Shown: one piece after another, positions 45,259 to 54,063 of the stretch
How positions within the stretch are numbered: position 1 is the first letter of the stretch
How the letters are laid out: every line of letters starts with the position of its first letter
Origin: CAWAXW01 sp963786155
Lineage (GTDB): Bacteria; Actinomycetota; CADDZG01; WHSQ01
Assembly (NCBI GenBank): GCA_963786155.1
Contig: CAWAXW010000006.1
Coordinates: 1,860,001-1,924,000, forward strand
DNA: 64,000 nucleotides
Reading direction: 5' to 3'
Program-made: the position numbers and the translations under genes
The notes under the pieces: generated by a model
Seen by the model: the letters and a program-made list of their open reading frames with translations, nothing else
Told to the model about the DNA's origin: nothing
The model's database searches: none

Positions 45259-46871
45259 GCAACATTCTCTTCGTCGCCGCACTCGCGTTCTCTCTTCTTC
45301 CGGCCGCCGCCGGTCTCGGCAGCTACGTGTTCGCGGAGGGTTCGACTCTCACAGTAAGGACGGCCAACATCGCCTTCATAGGGCGCTCCGGTGACGTCAT
45401 AACGGTCAACGAAGAGCCATGCGCGAACGCCACGGTCGCCAACGTGGACGAGATCGTGCTCGTCGACACGAGCCCGGACGGCGGGGCCGAGATGGGCATC
45501 TCGCTGGCGAACGGTCCGCTTGGGCCGGGCGCTACGCCCGAGACCGTCGGGACGTCGGAGATCGAGCTCACCTTGCGGCCCGGCCCCCGGGGTGACGACT
45601 ACGACTCGCTCAGCATCGGCGGTAGCGAAGCCGCCGACACGATCACGGCCGGCAGCGAGGGTCTCGCGCTCAACGACGATGAGGACGTCGATGTGATCGT
45701 CGCCGACCACTACAAGATCCTTAGCGTGTCCTCGCTCCTTCACGGCGGAGACGACACGGGTACTGGTCAAGGTGGTCATGGAACAGGCGGGCCGCGCGCC
45801 GAGGGGATCCGCTTCATCGGTGGAGACGGCAACGATTCGCTGACCGGCTCGCCGGGCTCGGACCAGTTGGAAGGGAATGCCGGAGCCGACGCGATCGACG
45901 GTGGGGCCGACGAGGCCGGCTACTTCGGTTGGGACGTAGCCGACTACACGTACTCGCCGGCTGCGGTGCAGATAGATCTCGGTTCCGGAACCGCGTCGGG
46001 AGGTGACGCCGAGGGGGACACGATCACCGGCGTCGACTCGATCTTCAGCTCCGAGTTCGACGACGTGTTGGCGGGCGACGATGGCGCTAATTTCTTTGGC
46101 GGCGACACCGGGGGCAGCGACACCATTTCGGGACGCGGGGGGAACGATTTCCTCGAAGGTAGCTCGGGAGCGGACACCCTGGATGGCGGTGATGGTTTTG
46201 ACGACGTCGAGTATCAGACATCGCCCGGCGGCGTAACGGTCGACCTGGCGGCTGGCACCGGTTCAGGGAGCTTCGCCGAGGGGGACTCCATCATGAACGT
46301 TGAGGGGCTGGCCGGATCGCAATTCAAGGATGTCCTATTGGGCACGGATGATGTGAACACGATCCAGGGCCGCGACGGCAACGATGAGATAGATGGCCGC
46401 GGAGGCGACGACCTCATCTATGGCGACCAGGGCAACGACCGGGAATCTGGCGGAGCGGGGGACGACCACTTCGCTCAAGGAGTCGCCGGCAGCGGCCGGG
46501 ACGTCATCGACGGCGGGGACGGCTCAGACTTCGTCGAGTATCACGGCCGGGGCAATCCCATACACATCTCGGGGGACGGAAAAGCCAACGACGGCGAGGC
46601 CGGGGAACGAGACAACGTGATCTCTATCGAGGAGTACGGAGCGTGTGACGGCAGCGATCGAGTGAGCGGCGGCTCGGGCCCAGATGTGCTCAAGGGTAGG
46701 CCGGGCAATGATCGCCTAACCGGCAACGCGGGGGACGATCGCTTGGTCGGCGGCCCGGGCGCAGACGTCTTGAACGGGGGGCCGGGTAAGGACACTTGCC
46801 TCGTCTCCAAGACGGCGGGCAAGGATGAAACGATCGGCTGCGAGACCGTAATCAAACGCAACAATATGTGA
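45255..46871 (+). CDS. Secreted RTX-type calcium-binding protein B (KRNNM tail)
   Basis: 538 residues, GTG start coupled to the preceding stop. Signal peptide MSNILFVAALAFSLLPAAAG, then an N-terminal domain paralogous to protein A (GTSEIELTLRPGPRGDDYDS matching GTSEIEFEISTIPEGDDYDA), RTX nonapeptides (GGDGNDSLTGSPGSDQLEGN) and spacer modules (VQIDLGSGTASGGDAEGDTI). It ends GKDTCLVSKTAGKDETIGCE and IKRNNM. Tandem duplication with A is clear. No frame problem. Confidence 0.85.
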   Translation: MSNILFVAALAFSLLPAAAGLGSYVFAEGSTLTVRTANIAFIGRSGDVITVNEEPCANATVANVDEIVLVDTSPDGGAEMGISLANGPLGPGATPETVGTSEIELTLRPGPRGDDYDSLSIGGSEAADTITAGSEGLALNDDEDVDVIVADHYKILSVSSLLHGGDDTGTGQGGHGTGGPRAEGIRFIGGDGNDSLTGSPGSDQLEGNAGADAIDGGADEAGYFGWDVADYTYSPAAVQIDLGSGTASGGDAEGDTITGVDSIFSSEFDDVLAGDDGANFFGGDTGGSDTISGRGGNDFLEGSSGADTLDGGDGFDDVEYQTSPGGVTVDLAAGTGSGSFAEGDSIMNVEGLAGSQFKDVLLGTDDVNTIQGRDGNDEIDGRGGDDLIYGDQGNDRESGGAGDDHFAQGVAGSGRDVIDGGDGSDFVEYHGRGNPIHISGDGKANDGEAGERDNVISIEEYGACDGSDRVSGGSGPDVLKGRPGNDRLTGNAGDDRLVGGPGADVLNGGPGKDTCLVSKTAGKDETIGCETVIKRNNM

Positions 46872-46950
46872 GCAACGTTTGACAGTGAAGCGCGGAGGCC
46901 GCCGTAAGGCGGCCGCAGAAAGTCAGTCAAATGTTGCTCATGTGAGCAAC
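46870..46950. terminator. Nested inverted repeats between RTX protein B and serC
   Basis: A perfect hairpin GGCCGCC-GTAA-GGCGGCC (46897-46914) sits inside a longer inverted repeat GAGCAACGTTTGAC (46870-46883) / GTCAAATGTTGCTC (46926-46939, one mismatch). An 18 bp palindrome GTTGCTCATGTGAGCAAC (46933-46950) follows directly, ending 2 bp before the serC stop. It is placed to end transcription of both convergent genes. The element TGAGCAAC also opens protein B's gene (45256-45263). Confidence 0.6.
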
Positions 46951-46952
46951 GT

Positions 46953-48064
46953 CTAGCCCAGGGCTTCCACCACGTGGTCGATGCAGCGCGTGAGTGACTC
47001 GACGTCGTCGGGTTCAACCGCCGGGTACATGCCGATGCGGAGTTGGTTGCGACCGAGCTTGCGGTAGGGCTCGATGTCCACGATGCCGTTAGAGCGCAGC
47101 GTGGCGGCGACCGTCGCGGCATCGACCCCCTCGAAGTCGATCGTTGCTACGACATGGCTGCGCATCGCTGGGTCGTTCACGAACGGGGTCGTGTAGTCCA
47201 CCTTCTCAGCCCACGTGTAGAGGATGTCGGCGGAGCGAGCCGAGCGGCCCACCGACCACTCCAGCCCCCCTTGGGAAAGCATCCATTCGAGTTGCTCGAC
47301 CATGAGGAAGATGGTCGCGAGTGCCGGCGTGTTGTAGGTCTGCTCTTTGCGTGAGTTCTCGAGCGCGACCTTGAGGTCAAGGCTGGGAGGGATGTAGCGA
47401 CCGGATGCCGCGATCGTCTCGATCCGCTCGAGCGCCGCCGGCGAGCACAGCGCGATCCACAGGCCTCCTTCAGACCCGAACACCTTTTGCGGTGAGAAGT
47501 AATAGACGTCGAACTCGAGTGGGTCGACGGGCAGGGCTCCTGCTGCCGAGGTCGCATCCACGGCGGTGAGGCCAGTGGGCGAGACCCGCCGGATCGGCAT
47601 CTCCACTCCGGTAGAGGTCTCGTTCTGCGTCAGCGCGTACAGGTCGACCGCTTCATTGGGCTGTGGTTGCGGATGTGCGCCGGGCTCGGACTCGATGATC
47701 TCCGGGATCGGAGAGGTGTGGGACCTGCGCGCTGCGCGGCGCACTTGCCGGAGAACTCTCCGAAAACGAGGTGCTGGCTCTTGTGGTCGATCAACGCGTA
47801 GGCCATTGCGTCCCAGAACAAGGTGGCTCCGCCCAGACCGAGCACGACCTCGTACGAATCGGGCAGCGCGAAGAGCTCTCGCAACCCCGAGCGCAATCGG
47901 CCAACCTTGCTCCGCACGGGCGCTTGGCGATGGCTCGTACCGAGGAATGACGAGCCGGTCGCCGCAAGCGCAGCAAGCGATTCGGGGCGGACCTTGGAGG
48001 GCCCGGACCCGAATCTGCCGTCACTCGGACGCAGGTCCTGCGGGATGACGATCTGCTCTTCCAT
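46953..48064 (-). CDS. serC: Phosphoserine aminotransferase, frameshifted
   Basis: Second enzyme of serine synthesis, PLP-dependent. From ATG 48064 (MEEQIVIPQDLRPSDGRFGS) with SGPSKVRPESLAAL and LFALPDSYEVVLGLGGATLF; at about 47735, after HLVFGEFSGKCA, the frame changes in a GCGC-rich run and continues as RSHTSPIPEIIESEPG. The PLP Lys is in YYFSPQKVFGSEGGLW. About 370 residues joined, the length of the actinobacterial type. Its start codon is only 14 bp from that of the divergent aminotransferase gene, and no ribosome-binding site is seen, which suggests a leaderless mRNA. Confidence 0.92.
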
Positions 48065-48078
48065 TAGTGTGCGGCATC

Positions 48079-49275
48079 ATGCCGCAAAATCGCCTGTCCA
48101 CCCGCGTAAGCAACATCACCGAGTCGTCCACTCTGGCGATCGACTCCAAGGCGAAGGCGCTGAAGCTCGCCGGCGAGAACGTCATCGGCTTCGGCGCGGG
48201 CGAGCCAGACTTCCCCACCCCCGAACACATCGTCGCGGCGGCCGCGGAGGCTGTCGGCAACCCCAAGTACCACCACTACACGCCTGCAGGCGGCCTGCCC
48301 GAATTGCGGGCCGCCGTTGCCACGAAGACGCAGCGTGATTCCGGCTACGCGGTCGAGCCCCAGCAGGTGCTCATCTGCAACGGCGGCAAGCACGCTCTGT
48401 TCAACGCGTTCACCTCCATCCTGGACGAGGGCGACGAGGTGCTGCTTCCCGCGCCCTACTGGGTCAGCTATCCCGAAATGATCAAGCTCGCCGGGGGCGT
48501 TGGCGTCGAGCTCCCCACCACAGAGGCCACCGGCTTCCAGGTCGATCTCGACCAACTCGAGCGCGCCGTGACCGAACGCACGAAATGCATGGTGTTCGTG
48601 TCGCCTTCGAACCCGACGGGCGCGGTCTATCCCCCGGAGGATGTCGAGGCCATCGGCAAGTGGGCCGCGGAGCGCGGCATCTGGGTCGTGACCGACGAGA
48701 TCTACGAGCATCTCGTTTACGGGGACAGCGTCTTCACCTCGATGCCGGCAAGAGTCCCGGAGCTGGCAGATCGCAGCATCGTGATCAACGGCGTCGCGAA
48801 GACCTATGCGATGACCGGATGGCGCGTGGGCTGGATGATCGGGCCGGCCGACATCGTCACGGGGGCCGCGTCCCTTCAGAGCCACACGACCTCTAACGTC
48901 TCTAACGTCGCTCAGGCAGCAGCGCTAGCCGCCGTCACCGGAGACCTTTCCGCCGCGCACGAGATGCGCGTCGCGTTCGATCGCCGGCGGATCACGATGC
49001 ACAAGATGCTGAACGACATCAACGGAGTCGTCTCCTACGAGCCGCAGGGCGCGTTCTATTGCTTCCCCTCGTTCAAAGACGTCCTCGGGCGTGAGATCGG
49101 CGGCCGCAAGGTGACCAACGACAACGAGTTGGCCGCGGCCATCCTTGAAACGGTCAAGGTCGCTATCGTGCCCGGCGACGGATTCGGAGCACCGGGCTAC
49201 GCGCGGCTCAGCTATGCACTCGGTGACGACGATCTGGTCGAGGGTGTCACTCGGATCGCGGAGTTGCTCGCATAG
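48079..49275 (+). CDS. Class I aspartate-type aminotransferase
   Basis: PLP transaminase of the AspB family (aspartate/prephenate or aspartate/alanine type). From ATG 48079 (MPQNRLSTRVSNITESSTLA, 398 residues); a GTG at 48067 is also possible. Motifs: GAGEPDFPTPEHI, YTPAGGLPELRAAV, SPSNPTGAVYPPED, VVTDEIYEHLVYG, and PLP Lys in INGVAKTYAMTGWRVGW. No ribosome-binding site is seen; a TAGTGT (48065-48070) is suitably placed as a -10 element for leaderless transcription. A palindrome GCGGCA-TCA-TGCCGC (48071-48085) covers the start codon. Exact substrate is not settled. Confidence 0.9.
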   Translation: MPQNRLSTRVSNITESSTLAIDSKAKALKLAGENVIGFGAGEPDFPTPEHIVAAAAEAVGNPKYHHYTPAGGLPELRAAVATKTQRDSGYAVEPQQVLICNGGKHALFNAFTSILDEGDEVLLPAPYWVSYPEMIKLAGGVGVELPTTEATGFQVDLDQLERAVTERTKCMVFVSPSNPTGAVYPPEDVEAIGKWAAERGIWVVTDEIYEHLVYGDSVFTSMPARVPELADRSIVINGVAKTYAMTGWRVGWMIGPADIVTGAASLQSHTTSNVSNVAQAAALAAVTGDLSAAHEMRVAFDRRRITMHKMLNDINGVVSYEPQGAFYCFPSFKDVLGREIGGRKVTNDNELAAAILETVKVAIVPGDGFGAPGYARLSYALGDDDLVEGVTRIAELLA

Positions 49276-49616
49276 CCGCTGTCCTAATCGGTCTGGCGGC
49301 CGGGTTCTTCAGCGGCCTGATCGGGGTCGGCGGCGGCACCGTCATGATTCCCCTGCTCGTCGCCTTCACCGCGACGACCCAACACCAGGCCCACGCAACT
49401 TCTCTCGCGGCGATCGTTCCCATCGCTGCGGCGGGAACGATCCCGTTCGCGCTCGAAGGCAATATCGACATCGGCATCGCGATCGCGCTGACGGTGGGGA
49501 CGCTCATAGGTGCGCCCTTGGGAGCGCGCCTCATGGCCGGCACCGCCGAGGGAACGCTGAAGGTCGTGTTCGGTCTGTTCATGATCGCCGTCGGCGTCCA
49601 GATGTTCCTGACATGA
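49273..49616 (+). CDS. TauE/SafE-type exporter, N-terminal half-size subunit
   Basis: Half of a TauE/SafE-type membrane protein. The segment AAVLIGLAAGFFSGLIGVGGG and TVMIPLLVAFTATTQHQAHA is followed by about three further helices and ends MIAVGVQMFLT. Family-like sequence is in frame from about 49275, but the first ATG is at 49344, inside the first motif, so the start is unclear (an unseen start or an indel near the aspartate aminotransferase stop). The stop overlaps the ATG of the second half (ATGA at 49613-49616), which suggests that two half-size proteins, not one broken gene, are intended. Likely moves sulfite or organosulfonates. Confidence 0.65.
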
Positions 49617-50015
49617 GCGTCGAACTCGCGCTGAGGGATCGCGGCCGTCGGCGTGATCGTCGGGATCTTCTCGGCTCTGTTCGGCGTCGGCGGCGGCATC
49701 CTCATGGTCCCGTTCATGGTCGTCATTCTCGAGGAGAGCCAACACCTCGCCGAGGGAACCTCTCTGCTGGTGATCGTCCCGACTGCATTAGCCGGCGCGA
49801 TCGCCCACCACCGCAGGGGTTACGTGAAGCTCGAGCTGGCCGCCCGCATGGCCGCCGGCGGAGTCTTCGGCGCGCTAGCCGGTGGTTTCTTGGCTCACGA
49901 ACTCGACCCGGATTCGCTCCGCAAGGGGTTCTCCGTATTCGTGGCAGTTATGGGAGTTCGGATGGCAGCTCAGGGTCTCAAGGAAGGAAGGACTAAGGGG
50001 ACCGAGGCGACCTAG
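49613..50015 (+). CDS. TauE/SafE-type exporter, C-terminal half-size subunit, frameshifted
   Basis: Second half. ATG 49613 gives MSVELALR, then a one-base shift at about 49635-49642 leads to IAAVGVIVGIFSALFGVGGG and ILMVPFMVVILEESQHLAEG, with further helices and the tail VFVAVMGVRMAAQGLKEGRT. The motif G-VGGG is repeated from the first half, as expected for the two inverted halves of this fold. It converges on the RTX-type gene with a 4 bp gap. Confidence 0.65.
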
Positions 50016-50019
50016 CCGC

Positions 50020-51942
50020 CTACATATTGTTGCGTTTGGCGTAGTCGCTCGTGTCTCGGCCTGAGTCCTTGAGGCTGTTGCCTTGGGGCTCACCGGTCAG
50101 CTCGCAGGCACTGGTGGTCTCCGCCCCGAAGCACTCGTCCGATCCCGCGCCGCCGTTCAGCGTGTCGTTCCCATCGAACCCGTCGAGACCGTCGTCGCCG
50201 TCGCGGCCCTCGATGATGTCGTTGCCGAGATCTCCGTAGAGGTAGTTGCCGACCTGGTTGCCGAAGAGCACGTCGTCGAAGAGTGAGCCCAGCACCTCCT
50301 CGATCGCGGTGAGCACGTCGTCGCCTTGCCCGGTCGCGGTCCCGCTGCCGAGGTCCACGCTCACGCCCATCGGCGCGTAGTAGTAGTCGACGATGTCCTG
50401 TCCACCGGCTTGACCATCTACGACGTCGTTGCCCGGGCCCGGCTCGAAATAGTCGGCGCCGTCGCCACCTACCAAGGTGTCGTTCCCGAGGTAGCCGACC
50501 AGGACGTTGTTCCCGCCGTCCCCGGTGAGGGTGTCGTCGAACAAGGACCCCAACAAGCCCTCGATCCCGGCGAGAGTGTCGTTGCCCTCGCCCGAGGCGG
50601 TGCCGCTCGCGAGGTTCGCGTTCACGCCGCGGGTCGCGGACTCATAGAGCACGATGTCGTGGCCGGCGCGCCCGTCGATGTGGTCGTCTCCTTCGAGCCC
50701 GTAGAAGAGAGTGGCGTTGGCATCCCCCAGCAGGGTGTCGTTGTGACGTGAGCCGATCGCGATCTCGATCTCGGTGATCGAGTCGTTGCCTTCCCCAGTC
50801 ACCGTCCCCGCCGCGAGGTCGATGGTCACGGCGGTCAGAGAGTCGCCGTGCCCGATCGCGTCGTAGGGCCCGACGCCGCCGTCGATGGTGTCGTCGCCAG
50901 CGTTGCCCTCGATGTAGTCCTCGCCCCCGCCTCCGCGGAGCGTGTCGTTGCCGCCGTGGCCGACGAGGTCTTCGAACGGCGCGTTGTCCGAGCCTTCGAG
51001 CACGTCGTTGTGAGGACCTCCGAAGATCGCCTCGAAGCCGGTGAAGGTGTCGTTGCCTTCGCCGGATTCCTTCCCGGTTGCGAGGCTCGCCGTTATCGGG
51101 CCGGGAGCCGACTCGTAAGCGACTGCATCGAAGTCTCCGCGTCCGTCGAGCGTGTCGTCACCGCCAAGGGGCCAGAGGATCTCGCGCCTCTCGCTCCCGA
51201 TCAACGAGTCGTTGAAACCGCTGCCGGAAACGATCTCGGCACCCATCAGTGTGTCGTTTCCCTGTCCGGTGGCCGTTCCGGCACCCACGTCTATCGACAT
51301 GGGCCCCGTCGCCTCCGAGAAGCTCGCAAAGTCGAACTCGCCTGCCTCGCCGTTGATCGTGTCGTCTCCCGGGCCGCCCTCGAAGTAGTCGTCACCACCG
51401 CCCGCCGCGATCGTGTCATTGCCATCGCGGCCATAGAGCTCGTCGGTTCGATCGCTCCCAGTTAGTTGGTCATCAAAGGGAGAGCCCTCGAGTGCCTTGA
51501 CCGCAATCAGGATGTCGGTCCCTTCGCCGGTTGCTTTGCCCGTCGCGAGGCTCGCAGTGATCGGGCCGGGAGGGTCTTGCCACGCCGCGCTGTCGCGGCC
51601 GGGACCCCCATCGATCGTGTCGTTGCCGGCCTTGCCCTCCATGTAGTCGTCTCCGCCTTGGCCGTACAAGCGATCGTTGCCGGGCCCGCCGTTCAGGTAC
51701 TCGCTGCCGGGCCCGGCGCAGATGATGTCGTTGCCGCCCTCGCCCACGAGATCGTCGGCCCCGCCGAGGCCGGCGATGATGTCGTCCTTCGGCGTTCCTT
51801 CCAACACGTCCGGACCGGAGGTGCCGACGATGGTCGCCTTCTTGCCCGCGCACTTCACGGTCTTAGCCTTCGCGGGCTTTGCCTCCCCGAGCTGGGGCAA
51901 AGCCAGGAGTGCGATCGCGATCAGTGCCACCAGTCGGCGCAT
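50020..51942 (-). CDS. Secreted RTX-type calcium-binding protein C (KRNNM tail)
   Basis: 640 residues from ATG 51942, preceded by GGAG. Signal peptide MRRLVALIAIALLALPQLGE, a short Cys-containing start (TVKCAGKKATIVGTSGPDVL), then many alternating RTX nonapeptides (GGPGNDRLYGQGGDDYMEGK) and spacer modules (VSVDLGSGTATGQGDDVLTA). It shares its N-terminal layout with the RTX gene at 10-11 kb but ends DYAKRNNM, like proteins A and B; the last 15 coding bases (AAACGCAACAATATG) are identical to those of B. No frame problem. Confidence 0.87.
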   Translation of the reverse strand: MRRLVALIAIALLALPQLGEAKPAKAKTVKCAGKKATIVGTSGPDVLEGTPKDDIIAGLGGADDLVGEGGNDIICAGPGSEYLNGGPGNDRLYGQGGDDYMEGKAGNDTIDGGPGRDSAAWQDPPGPITASLATGKATGEGTDILIAVKALEGSPFDDQLTGSDRTDELYGRDGNDTIAAGGGDDYFEGGPGDDTINGEAGEFDFASFSEATGPMSIDVGAGTATGQGNDTLMGAEIVSGSGFNDSLIGSERREILWPLGGDDTLDGRGDFDAVAYESAPGPITASLATGKESGEGNDTFTGFEAIFGGPHNDVLEGSDNAPFEDLVGHGGNDTLRGGGGEDYIEGNAGDDTIDGGVGPYDAIGHGDSLTAVTIDLAAGTVTGEGNDSITEIEIAIGSRHNDTLLGDANATLFYGLEGDDHIDGRAGHDIVLYESATRGVNANLASGTASGEGNDTLAGIEGLLGSLFDDTLTGDGGNNVLVGYLGNDTLVGGDGADYFEPGPGNDVVDGQAGGQDIVDYYYAPMGVSVDLGSGTATGQGDDVLTAIEEVLGSLFDDVLFGNQVGNYLYGDLGNDIIEGRDGDDGLDGFDGNDTLNGGAGSDECFGAETTSACELTGEPQGNSLKDSGRDTSDYAKRNNM

Positions 51943-51994
51943 AGGGCTCCATTGTCGTTCATCGAACGGCGTACCGGGCCGTTTTGGTAATCCT

Positions 51995-52660
51995 CTAGCT
52001 TGAGTCCTCGGAACGCCGGCGTGCATCCGTAATCAACGAAGTCACGGCGTCGTCGTTGCCCGCCCGCAGCAGCTCGATCGGGTCCGGCTCGCCCAGCACG
52101 ATGCCCTCGAAGAACTCCTTGCGGTCCCGATAGGTGGGCAGCGTTGATCTGGCCCAGTCTCTGATCTCGTTCAGCATCACGGCCAGGCGGGCGTACTCGT
52201 CGCCGAAGGTCGCGGCGATCTCGTCCCTCATCCGCTTGGCGAGCGCCGGGCTCGCACCCGAGGTCGAGATCGCGATCGCGATCGGACCTCGTCGCACTAT
52301 CGCAGGGAGGATGAAGTTACAGAGTTGCGGAACGTCGACGACGTTCACGAGCATGTTCCGAACCTTGGCATCCGAATGCACGCGAGTGTTCAACTGGGTG
52401 TCGGAGGTGGCCGCGATGACGAGGAAGCAGCCGTTCAGATCATCGGTCTTGTAGGAACGTTCGAACAACTCGACATCGCCGGTGCCGTCGAGCAACTCGA
52501 CTTGAGGATGAGCTTGCTCGGCTACGACCACGACCTCGGCGTTACAAGCAAGGAGCCCTTCGATCTTTTCGAGACCGACCTCCCCCGCCCCCACGACGAG
52601 ACAGCGCTTCCCCCGAAGGTCGAGCGCGGCAAGGTAATAGTTGGTATCGAGAGTCGGCAC
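51995..52660 (-). CDS. Precorrin-2 dehydrogenase / sirohydrochlorin ferrochelatase (CysG N-terminal type)
   Basis: NAD-dependent siroheme synthesis enzyme of the CysG-N / Met8 type, 221 residues. The Rossmann fold begins YYLAALDLRGKRCLVVGAGE with VGLEKIEGLLACNAEVVVVA; FLVIAATSDTQLNTRVHSDA and NVVDVPQLCNFILPAIVRRG follow, and STSGASPALAKRMRDEIAAT is the dimerisation/active-site part. The C-terminal methyltransferase part of full CysG is absent. Siroheme serves sulfite and nitrite reductases; none is in this window. Confidence 0.9.
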   Translation of the reverse strand: MPTLDTNYYLAALDLRGKRCLVVGAGEVGLEKIEGLLACNAEVVVVAEQAHPQVELLDGTGDVELFERSYKTDDLNGCFLVIAATSDTQLNTRVHSDAKVRNMLVNVVDVPQLCNFILPAIVRRGPIAIAISTSGASPALAKRMRDEIAATFGDEYARLAVMLNEIRDWARSTLPTYRDRKEFFEGIVLGEPDPIELLRAGNDDAVTSLITDARRRSEDSS

Positions 52661-52680
52661 CAGGCGATGCTAGTGCTTGA

Positions 52681-53998
52681 TCAGCGGCATTTGTCGAGGG
52701 GTTTGCCTTCGACTTCGTGGCGGGTGCCTCGGGCGTCTAGGAGCAGGGGGATCATCGGCTCGTTCACTTGGTTCATGTGGACGATGATCTTTCCGGCGCG
52801 TTTCTTGAAGCGCATGCCCATCAGCTTCATCGTGCGCTTGACCTTGTCGAACTGCTCGTCGGTCAGTTCATAGCCGCACGGGGGCGGATCCACGATCTGC
52901 TCGGGGGTCGGCTCTTGGTTGTCCGCGCCACCGAAGTACACCGGGGCGCTCCGCTTCCGACCTTCCTTCACCTTGTCTCGTCTCGATCGGTCGGTGGTTG
53001 CAGCAACCTCGACGCCCTTCTCCCGCAGGTAGCGAAGGACCTCGTGCGTTGCCACCAGGTGGCTCGCGACGCGGCGCATCTGCACCTCGGCTTCGCTTGT
53101 CACTTCGCCCGGACCGTTGCGCGGGTCTTGCGTCACGGCAGACTCGACCAGGATGCCAACAGAGTGGCGTAGGCCCATGGCGTTGCGCGCGATCCCCTCG
53201 TCACCGTCGCCGGCGCTCTGGTGCACGTCGTTGTCGGCGAGCTCGTACTGGCCGTACTCGTCGGTGCTGTAGCCCTGCTCTTCCGCACCCTTCTCGATGT
53301 ATTCGATCGAGAGGTCGTGGGCCATGTCGTGAACGCGCTGGTCCGCATTGAGGTTGCGCGGCCACAGCACGAGCAGCTCGTCGTCGTAGGCGCCGGGGAT
53401 CGACGGACCGTACTCGTGCAAGTCAAGCACGACCTCGGGCCGCCAATCGCGCACGACCTTCGCGACCGCCTGGGCCTCGAGGGTCAGGAGGTTGAGGTGG
53501 TCCCTGTTGATGTCGATGCCCTCGGAGTTCTCACGGGTGTTGGCCGCGCGCCCGTCGGGATTCGCGCTGGGAACGAATAGCAGAGTCATGTCCTGGAGCT
53601 GGGACACGAGCTCTGCCTCTTCCGTGAACGCGAGGTCACGCAGGAGCTGCAGACAAGCCTCCCGGCCGGCCGGCTCGTTGCCGTGCTGGCTGCAAACGAA
53701 CAGAACCGTCGGTCGCTCTCGACCTTGCGACGCTGTCACGGGGGCAGGGTCACCGATCTTCACGAGGTGAAGGGGACGCTTCTGAAGGGTTTCGCCGATC
53801 ACATCGATCTCGACGCGCTCGTGAGCGCTCGTCGACTTCGGCGAGGAACGCGAGCTCCTCTTCGTGCGTGGTGAACGTCGCTCCCTCACTCTTCTCGAAG
53901 CCGGTGCGCGGGACGTCGCCGTCCTGCGCGGCCGAAGGAAGCAACGGGACCACGGTCAGAAGACCCGTAACCACAGCAGCGATAACTCGACGATTCAT
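52681..53998 (-). CDS. Secreted M14-family zinc carboxypeptidase, frameshifted near start
   Basis: Exported peptidase of about 438 residues. ATG 53998 gives a signal peptide (MNRRVIAAVVTGLLTVVPLL, cleavage near SAA-QDG) and EEELAFLAEVDERS; at about 53830-53838 the frame shifts to HERVEIDVIGETLQKRPLHL. Zinc-site motifs are VCSQHGNEPAGRE (HxxE), SANPDGRAANTREN, DINRDH and VLDLHEYGPS. The C-terminal 100 residues, with KKRAGKIIVHMNQVNEPMIP, are not peptidase-like. A strong terminator separates it from the LVIVD operon upstream. Confidence 0.85.
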
Positions 53999-54018
53999 GC
54001 GACCCCCCCAAAGTAAAA

Positions 54019-54047
54019 GCCCGTCCCGGTGTTAAACCGGGACGGGC
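54019..54047 (-). terminator. Rho-independent terminator of the LVIVD operon
   Basis: Perfect 11 bp stem GCCCGTCCCGG / CCGGGACGGGC with a 7-base loop, followed on the minus strand by TTTTAC. It lies 17 bp after the last LVIVD gene and before the M14 peptidase start. Confidence 0.88.
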
Positions 54048-54063
54048 AGTACTTCGATACCTG

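Noticed and set aside
49614..49628. Two in-frame TGA codons in TauE as recoding
   Set aside because: The ATGA overlap and a one-base shift give a simpler account of two half-size genes.
43626..52026. CRISPR-like regular repeats in the RTX genes
   Set aside because: Spacing is 27 bp and degenerate, matching nine-residue calcium-binding repeats in frame; no direct DNA repeats with unique spacers.
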